Below are positions 6,865 to 10,428 of a stretch of DNA of 10,428 bases, piece by piece. The notes under the pieces are model-generated. The model worked only from the letters and a program-made list of their open reading frames with translations. It was not told the origin of the DNA and ran no database searches. How positions within the stretch are numbered: the first letter of the stretch is position 1; each line of letters begins with the position of its first letter. Source of the stretch: an uncultured Acinetobacter sp. (lineage in GTDB: Bacteria; Pseudomonadota; Gammaproteobacteria; Pseudomonadales; Moraxellaceae); NCBI RefSeq assembly GCF_943914805.1, contig NZ_CALUDM010000121.1, forward strand, positions 1 through 10,428. Reading direction: 5' to 3'. A program made the position numbers and the translations under genes.

Positions 6865-7692
6865 ATGATTTGTCTAAAAAATGCTCAACAAGTTGATTCA
6901 ATTCCGCTTTTAGATCGAGCATTTCATTATGGGGATGGTTGCTTTACCACAGCCCGATTTCATCATAATGTTTTGGAGCTTAAACATTTGCATTGGGCAC
7001 GCTTAAAGCTGGCTTCAGAAAAACTTTTTTTAAAATTTAATCCAGTGCTATTAGAAAAAAGCATAGAAGTGCTTCAACAACAATTTCCTGTCTTAAACGG
7101 CACATTAAAAATCATGTTGAGTCGTGGTGAAGGTAATCGTGGTTATGCGATACCAGAGCATGATGCAGATGTTTATATATTGTATTATCCAAATAGTACA
7201 ACTGATTTTCAGCCAGAATACATTCAAAGTGGCGTGTTAGATCAAGCGATTGGCTTGGTAATGCCAAATCTAGTTGGTTTGAAAACCTTAAATCGCTTAG
7301 AACAAGTGATGCTAAAAAAAGAAGCACTAGAAAAAGGCTGGTTGGAAGCATTGGTGACAGATGTACAAGGTTCAGTTGTTGAAGGTGTGAGCAGTAATTG
7401 TTTTATTCAAATAAACAATACATGGATTACGCCAGAACTTCGTTATAATGGCGTCCATGGTGTGATGCGCGCGGAAATTTTGGCACGTATGCAACATTTT
7501 GGTGTTTCATGTGAGCAACGTTTTGTAGATATGGATGAAATTCGACATGTGCAAAGTTTATTTTTTTGCAATGCTTTGAGTCCAATGAAAATTGCTAAAA
7601 ACTTGAACCAACAAATTTTAGACATTCAACCCTGTGTTGAATTATTTGAAACTTTACAATTAAGTCAGTTTACTTCTTATGCCTCAAGCTAA
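6865..7692 (+). CDS. pabC: Aminodeoxychorismate lyase PabC
   Basis: PLP-dependent fold-type IV enzyme that splits 4-amino-4-deoxychorismate into p-aminobenzoate and pyruvate for folate synthesis; cytoplasmic. 275 residues (E. coli 269). Features: DRAFHYGDGCFTTAR (17-31), SRGEGNRGY (86-94), PLP lysine Lys140 in GLKTLNRLEQVM, EGVSSNCF (173-180), GVHGVMR (196-202) and FFCNALSPM (233-241). The ATG at 6865 is chosen because GAGGGA precedes it and MICLKN aligns with the E. coli start. An in-frame TTG at 6814 would add 17 residues unlike the family. The end overlaps mltG by 14 bases, as in the E. coli pabC-mltG-tmk order. Branched-chain aminotransferases are related, but the GDGCFTTAR signature and gene neighbours favour PabC. 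Confidence 0.93.
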   Translation: MICLKNAQQVDSIPLLDRAFHYGDGCFTTARFHHNVLELKHLHWARLKLASEKLFLKFNPVLLEKSIEVLQQQFPVLNGTLKIMLSRGEGNRGYAIPEHDADVYILYYPNSTTDFQPEYIQSGVLDQAIGLVMPNLVGLKTLNRLEQVMLKKEALEKGWLEALVTDVQGSVVEGVSSNCFIQINNTWITPELRYNGVHGVMRAEILARMQHFGVSCEQRFVDMDEIRHVQSLFFCNALSPMKIAKNLNQQILDIQPCVELFETLQLSQFTSYASS

Positions 7693-8743
7693 ATCTAAGT
7701 CTAAACCTAAAAAGAAAGTTCAAGATAAGGCCTCCAATAAAATGCAACATAAAGGCATTGCGATTATTTTGATTGTGCTTTTAGTACTCAGTGCAATTGT
7801 TTTAAAAATGAGTATTTTTAAAAGCTATCCTGTAGAAGGGCAAAAGCAAAAACTATCTATCAGTAATGGTGAAACTTATACTGGTTTTATCGACCAATTG
7901 GCTGAAGAAAACAAAGTTAGTTTTCCGATTATTTTAAAACTTTATCGTAAAATTTTTATCCATGACACCATGAAAGCAGGGGTGTACGAAGTTACGCAAG
8001 GCATGAATATGCGTCAAGTATTAGAAATGGTTTCTAATATTGAAAATGCACAGATGAGCCGTCTTTTAGTGATCGAAGGAACTACGGCGAAGCAATTAAT
8101 TCAAACACTTAAAAAAGATCCATTGGTTGAAAAGTCAGTGGTAAATTTACCGACTGCTGAAATGCTGAAAGCTTTAAATATTCCTTATGATCATCCTGAA
8201 GGATTGTTTGCCCCTGATACCTATTTTTTTGATAAAGGTGCGACAGATAAGCAAATCCTAACCGATTTATATCAACGTCAGATGAAAATCTTAGATGAAG
8301 CATGGGAAAAACGTGCGCCAAATTTACCTTATAAAGATAAATATCAAGCTTTAATCATGGCTTCAATTATTGAAAAAGAAACCAGTGTTGACAGTGAGTT
8401 ACGCCAAGTTTCAGGGGTATTTTATCGTCGATTAAAGCTTGGTATGCGCTTACAAACAGATCCAACTGTGATTTATGGAATGGGTGATAAGTATCAAGGT
8501 AAGATTTCTAAACAAGATTTACGTACACCAACAACTTATAATACCTATACTATCAATGGTTTGCCGCCAACACCGATTGCATTGCCAAGTAAAAAAGCAA
8601 TTGAAGCGACAATGCATCCTGATGAGTCAGAAAATATTTATTTTGTCGCTACGGGCAATGGAGGGCATAAATTCACCTCGAATTTGCCAGATCATAATCG
8701 TGCTGTGCAAGAATATATTGAAGTTATGCGAGCTAAGAATTAA
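7679..8743 (+). CDS. mltG: Endolytic murein transglycosylase MltG (YceG-like)
   Basis: Inner-membrane lytic transglycosylase that cleaves nascent glycan strands and is thought to end their elongation. 354 residues (E. coli 340). A Lys-rich cytoplasmic tail (1-25) is followed by one membrane helix (about 26-44). A LysM-like region lies near 55-120 (SISNGETYTGFIDQLAEE), then the catalytic YceG domain. That domain has EGLFAPDTYFF (174-184), ASIIEKET with catalytic Glu232 (228-235), GMRLQTDPTVIYGMG (255-269), TYNTYTINGLPPTPIALPS (286-304) and a final HNRAVQEY. The ATG at 7679 lies inside pabC and lacks a clear ribosome site, so translation probably depends on coupling from pabC. An ATG at 7742 is possible but would remove most of the basic tail. 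Confidence 0.94.
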   Translation: MPQAKSKSKPKKKVQDKASNKMQHKGIAIILIVLLVLSAIVLKMSIFKSYPVEGQKQKLSISNGETYTGFIDQLAEENKVSFPIILKLYRKIFIHDTMKAGVYEVTQGMNMRQVLEMVSNIENAQMSRLLVIEGTTAKQLIQTLKKDPLVEKSVVNLPTAEMLKALNIPYDHPEGLFAPDTYFFDKGATDKQILTDLYQRQMKILDEAWEKRAPNLPYKDKYQALIMASIIEKETSVDSELRQVSGVFYRRLKLGMRLQTDPTVIYGMGDKYQGKISKQDLRTPTTYNTYTINGLPPTPIALPSKKAIEATMHPDESENIYFVATGNGGHKFTSNLPDHNRAVQEYIEVMRAKN

Positions 8744-8752
8744 GGAATGAGT

Positions 8753-9352
8753 ATGTTTATCAGTTTTGAAGGTACAGAAGGGGTTGGAAAAACTACGCTC
8801 ATTCGTAAACTTTTTGATTATTTTCAACAGCAAGGTAAAGATGTTGTGCTGACACGTGAACCGGGTGGCACACCTCTGGCTGAGCAAATTCGTTCATTAT
8901 TACTTTCAGTCAATCATGATGAAGCGATGAGTAATGATACAGAATTACTTTTGATGTATGCCGCACGTGCACAACATTTGCAAGCTGTGATTCTTCCTGC
9001 ATTGGAGCAAGGAAAAATTGTACTGTGTGATCGTTTTGTTGATTCAAGCTTTGCATATCAATGCGCTGGGCGTGGTTTAAGTCGTGATAAGTTGCAAGTT
9101 CTGAATGAAAATTTTGTTGCGAGAATGCCTGATATTACCTTTTGGCTCGATGCACCGATTGAGCTAGGCATGAACCGTGCAAGAGAGCGTGGTGCTTTAG
9201 ACCGTTTTGAACAAGAAAAAGTGGTTTTTTTTGAATCGGTACGCAGTGGATTTGCAGAAATACATATGCGTGATTCGCAGCGAATGAAACGTTTGGATGC
9301 AACCCAAACACCTGAGCAAGTCTTTGCAGATGCTATAGATTATTTAAAATAA
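8753..9352 (+). CDS. tmk: Thymidylate kinase
   Basis: Phosphorylates dTMP to dTDP with ATP, an essential step in dTTP synthesis; cytoplasmic. 199 residues. P-loop GTEGVGKT (7-14), TREPGGT (34-40), DRFVDSS (93-99) with the base/phosphate-binding DR pair, and an Arg-rich lid NRARERGALDRF (141-152). Arginines in the lid and none in the P-loop fit the E. coli-type enzyme. Two ATGs are possible, at 8747 and 8753. The mltG stop merges with TAAGGA, which abuts the first ATG but is six bases from the second, so 8753 (MFISFEGTEG) is preferred. The 8747 start adds only two residues. It is the last gene of the pabC-mltG-tmk unit; holB, which follows in E. coli, is not here. Confidence 0.95.
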   Translation: MFISFEGTEGVGKTTLIRKLFDYFQQQGKDVVLTREPGGTPLAEQIRSLLLSVNHDEAMSNDTELLLMYAARAQHLQAVILPALEQGKIVLCDRFVDSSFAYQCAGRGLSRDKLQVLNENFVARMPDITFWLDAPIELGMNRARERGALDRFEQEKVVFFESVRSGFAEIHMRDSQRMKRLDATQTPEQVFADAIDYLK

Positions 9353-9375
9353 GTCGAACAAATACGACTTGTTTT
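9346..9375 (+). terminator. Hairpin terminator at the end of tmk
   Basis: Inverted repeat AAAATAAGTCG (9346-9356) and CGACTTGTTTT (9365-9375) with an 8-base loop; ten Watson-Crick pairs and one T-G pair. The tmk stop codon lies in the left arm, and the right arm ends GTTTT with more A/T after it. The U-run is short, so termination may be partial. A second overlapping repeat starts at 9368. Confidence 0.55.
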
Positions 9376-9403
9376 AAATTCTAAGAGAGTATTTAAAAAC
9401 AAG
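9368..9403. repeat. Inverted repeat overlapping the tmk terminator
   Basis: CTTGTTTTAAAT (9368-9379) and ATTTAAAAACAAG (9391-9403) can pair with one bulged A around an 11-base loop. The left arm shares CTTGTTTT with the right arm of the preceding hairpin, so the two structures exclude each other. Such mutually exclusive stems can act as a switch or as a tandem terminator; no role is shown. Confidence 0.4.
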
Positions 9404-9408
9404 TGATA

Positions 9409-9445
9409 AATTAAGTTATTTATAATGTAAATTTTTAACTTAATT
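9409..9445. promoter_or_regulatory. Inverted repeat flanking a TATAAT box, upstream of the thioesterase gene
   Basis: Perfect 10-bp arms AATTAAGTTA (9409-9418) and TAACTTAATT (9436-9445). The 17 bases between them contain a perfect -10 hexamer TATAAT (9421-9426). No good -35 is seen at the right distance. The layout is what one expects of a repressor or activator site placed over a promoter core. Transcription would start near 9433 and give a leader of about 76 bases for the thioesterase gene. The motif is seen; its role is inferred. Confidence 0.4.
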
Positions 9446-9467
9446 GCTAATGTATTCAATATCAAAT

Positions 9468-9503
9468 GTCTTTATATTGTCTAAGCAATAGGGATATAAA
9501 GAC
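9468..9503 (+). promoter_or_regulatory. Leader hairpin directly before the thioesterase start codon
   Basis: Perfect 10-bp arms GTCTTTATAT (9468-9477) and ATATAAAGAC (9494-9503) enclose a 16-base loop. The right arm ends five bases before the ATG at 9509. The only purine-rich ribosome-site candidate (AGGG, 9490-9493) lies at the loop edge, about 15 bases from the ATG and so poorly placed unless the stem forms. The hairpin may therefore set translation efficiency, or it may be a DNA operator. Confidence 0.45.
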
Positions 9504-9508
9504 GACAT

Positions 9509-9931
9509 ATGAAAAGTTCAAAACAAGAAATAGTACAGTTCTTAAAGCAATTTTTTAGCCCAAGCCTAGAACGTTGTGAAATTGAAGAAGTGACTGAAAA
9601 TGGTGCAAGCTTACTGTGGAAAGTGGGTGATGCCGATCTTCGCCCAGGTGGAACAATTTCAGGCCCGACCATGATGGCATTGGCTGATTTCGCCTTATAT
9701 GTTGCAATCATGGGCGAAATTGGTTTGATCGGTTTGGCTGTAACGACCAATATGAATATTAATTTTTTACGTAAACCGACAGGTGGAAAAGACCTACGTG
9801 GAGTATGTAAGTTAATGAAAGTCGGTAAAGTTTTGGTTGTTGGGGAAGTATGGATTTATTCTGTAGATTCAGATGATCCTGTGGCACATGTTACTGGAAC
9901 GTATTCGATTCCACCTCAAAGTATAGGATAG
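9509..9931 (+). CDS. PaaI/YdiI-like hotdog-fold thioesterase
   Basis: Single hotdog domain, 140 residues, the usual size for the PaaI-type acyl-CoA thioesterase family; cytoplasmic. The core motif DLRPGGTISGPTMMALAD (43-60) is the counterpart of the HGG...AD signature, with Asp60 as likely catalytic acid. The usual His is replaced by Pro (RPGG instead of HGG), seen in a subset of the family. TTNMNINFLRKP (79-90) is the conserved central strand. The substrate cannot be named. It stands alone between two non-coding stretches, so it is probably a single-gene transcript. The ATG at 9509 lacks a well-placed ribosome site; see the leader hairpin just upstream. Confidence 0.87.
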   Translation: MKSSKQEIVQFLKQFFSPSLERCEIEEVTENGASLLWKVGDADLRPGGTISGPTMMALADFALYVAIMGEIGLIGLAVTTNMNINFLRKPTGGKDLRGVCKLMKVGKVLVVGEVWIYSVDSDDPVAHVTGTYSIPPQSIG

Positions 9932-10007
9932 TTTGAGCAATCTTGAGTTGAAGTGGTTTTTAACTGATTTAACCAGTTATATTGCTTAGAAATTGAAGTA
10001 TTTTCAG

Positions 10008-10068
10008 CAACATTGACTATTTCATGTTTATGTAAATAAGCATGAAAAGTATTGCTATCGTAATGTTG
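10008..10068 (+). ncRNA. Candidate structured RNA element with GUAA tetraloop hairpin
   Basis: TTTCATGTTTAT (10020-10031) and ATAAGCATGAAA (10036-10047) form a 12-pair stem (11 Watson-Crick, one U-G) capped by GTAA, a GNRA tetraloop in RNA. An outer 7-bp pair CAACATT (10008-10014) and AATGTTG (10062-10068) brackets it. The U-G pair favours plus-strand RNA, since the other strand has a C-A mismatch there. No T-run follows, so it is not an intrinsic terminator. It lies in the 245-base gap between the thioesterase gene and the small last ORF, which otherwise shows only a weak promoter. It may be a leader, 3'-UTR stem or small RNA; no known family is recognised. Confidence 0.35.
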
Positions 10069-10091
10069 ATCGAGTGAACGTATTATTATAA

Positions 10092-10120
10092 TTGTACTCT
10101 GATATTCACAGTGCTAAGCT
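10092..10120 (+). promoter_or_regulatory. Weak promoter candidate for the last ORF
   Basis: TTGTAC (10092-10097) and TAAGCT (10115-10120) are 17 bases apart, with a TG two bases before the second hexamer (extended -10). Each hexamer is only a partial match. Transcription would begin near 10127, about 50 bases before the ATG at 10177. Confidence 0.25.
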
Positions 10121-10176
10121 ATTCATAATAAATGAAAATCAAATTTTTAAATTAATAATTGTATGGAATGATGAAG

Positions 10177-10389
10177 ATGTCATTGGATCATGAAGTTGTT
10201 CATTTGTTCAAGGAACAGGTTTTTCCTTTATCAGACAAACTGACAGAGATGTTAAATGAACACTATTCACATCAAACTGAACGCCGTGGTTGTGGTTATA
10301 CGCAAGCGACACGAGTTCTGGCTGAATTTATCAATTTTCCAAGAGATTCTGTTGAAGCAACTGATTTAAAAATAGGCAGATTCAACTAG
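10177..10389 (+). CDS. Hypothetical protein, small or frameshifted at its C-terminus
   Basis: I do not recognise this protein. It has 70 residues from the ATG at 10177, preferred because GGA (10165-10167) lies nine bases upstream; ATGs at 10168 and 10171 are also in frame. It is soluble, mixed-charge and probably helical (HEVVHLFKEQVFPLSDKL near the N-terminus), then RRGCGYTQATRVLAEFINFP at about 38-57. No signal peptide or membrane segment is visible. The frame ends at TAG 10387. After the A5 run at 10368-10372 the -1 frame is open to the window end and reads NRQIQLASATVKYPAIISL, so the true gene may be longer. Either the A run has lost a base or the T-TTA-AAA at 10365-10371 is a slippage site. 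It is likely a gene, given its protein-like composition and position, but function is unknown. Confidence 0.55.
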   Translation: MSLDHEVVHLFKEQVFPLSDKLTEMLNEHYSHQTERRGCGYTQATRVLAEFINFPRDSVEATDLKIGRFN

Positions 10390-10428
10390 CAAGTGCGACA
10401 GTTAAATATCCAGCCATAATCTCATTGG

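Noticed and set aside
8475..8887. Alternative-frame ORFs over the mltG-tmk junction
   Set aside because: They overlap two strongly supported genes; the sequences are low in complexity and lack homology features.
1..10428. CRISPR array, tRNA/rRNA, toxin-antitoxin pair, phage or defence genes
   Set aside because: No regularly spaced direct repeats, cloverleaf, paired small genes, integrase or defence domains were seen on either strand.

Overview
The window looks like chromosomal DNA of a low-GC gammaproteobacterium, most likely Acinetobacter or a close relative. This is inferred from the AT-rich base composition, the protein sequences (a CysB regulator beginning MNFQQL, E. coli-like Sbp/CysTWA, PabC, MltG and Tmk) and the gene order. 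No tRNA, rRNA, CRISPR array, integrase or transposase gene was seen, and almost all of the window is ordinary housekeeping DNA.

Layout. (1) 47-937, minus: a FadL/TodX-type outer-membrane transporter that stops before its last beta-strands; it is either truncated or frameshifted at the left edge. (2) 956-1191: its candidate promoter and a strong terminator for the gene arriving from the right. (3) 6698 down to 1192, minus: a sulfate-assimilation cluster in the order sbp, RBBP9/YdeN-like serine hydrolase, cysT, cysW, cysA, cysB. It encodes a periplasmic sulfate-binding protein, two permease subunits, the ATPase and the CysB-family regulator that probably controls it. Two perfect 8-bp intercistronic hairpins split it into sbp-hydrolase, cysTWA and cysB segments. 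(4) 6699-6864: a divergent control region with a 10-bp inverted repeat that could be a CysB-type operator. (5) 6865-9352, plus: pabC-mltG-tmk, a tightly packed operon for folate synthesis, peptidoglycan glycan-strand termination and dTTP synthesis, ending in a hairpin. (6) 9353-9508: an intergenic region unusually dense in inverted repeats, then a PaaI-type hotdog thioesterase (9509-9931). (7) 9932-10176: a non-coding stretch with a 12-bp hairpin capped by a GUAA tetraloop. (8) 10177-10389: a small unrecognised ORF that appears to continue in the -1 frame to the window end.

How the genes work together. Sbp captures periplasmic sulfate and hands it to CysT/CysW, which import it using ATP hydrolysed by CysA. 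CysB senses cysteine-pathway status and probably activates the sbp promoter. Mature Sbp contains no Cys and no Met, as expected for a protein made in quantity during sulfur starvation. The hydrolase between sbp and cysT is the least expected member of the cluster.

I found no clearly novel system. The best leads are the hydrolase inside the sulfate operon, the repeat-dense leader of the thioesterase gene, the tetraloop hairpin at 10020-10047, and the possible frameshift (A5 run / T-TTA-AAA) in the last ORF.
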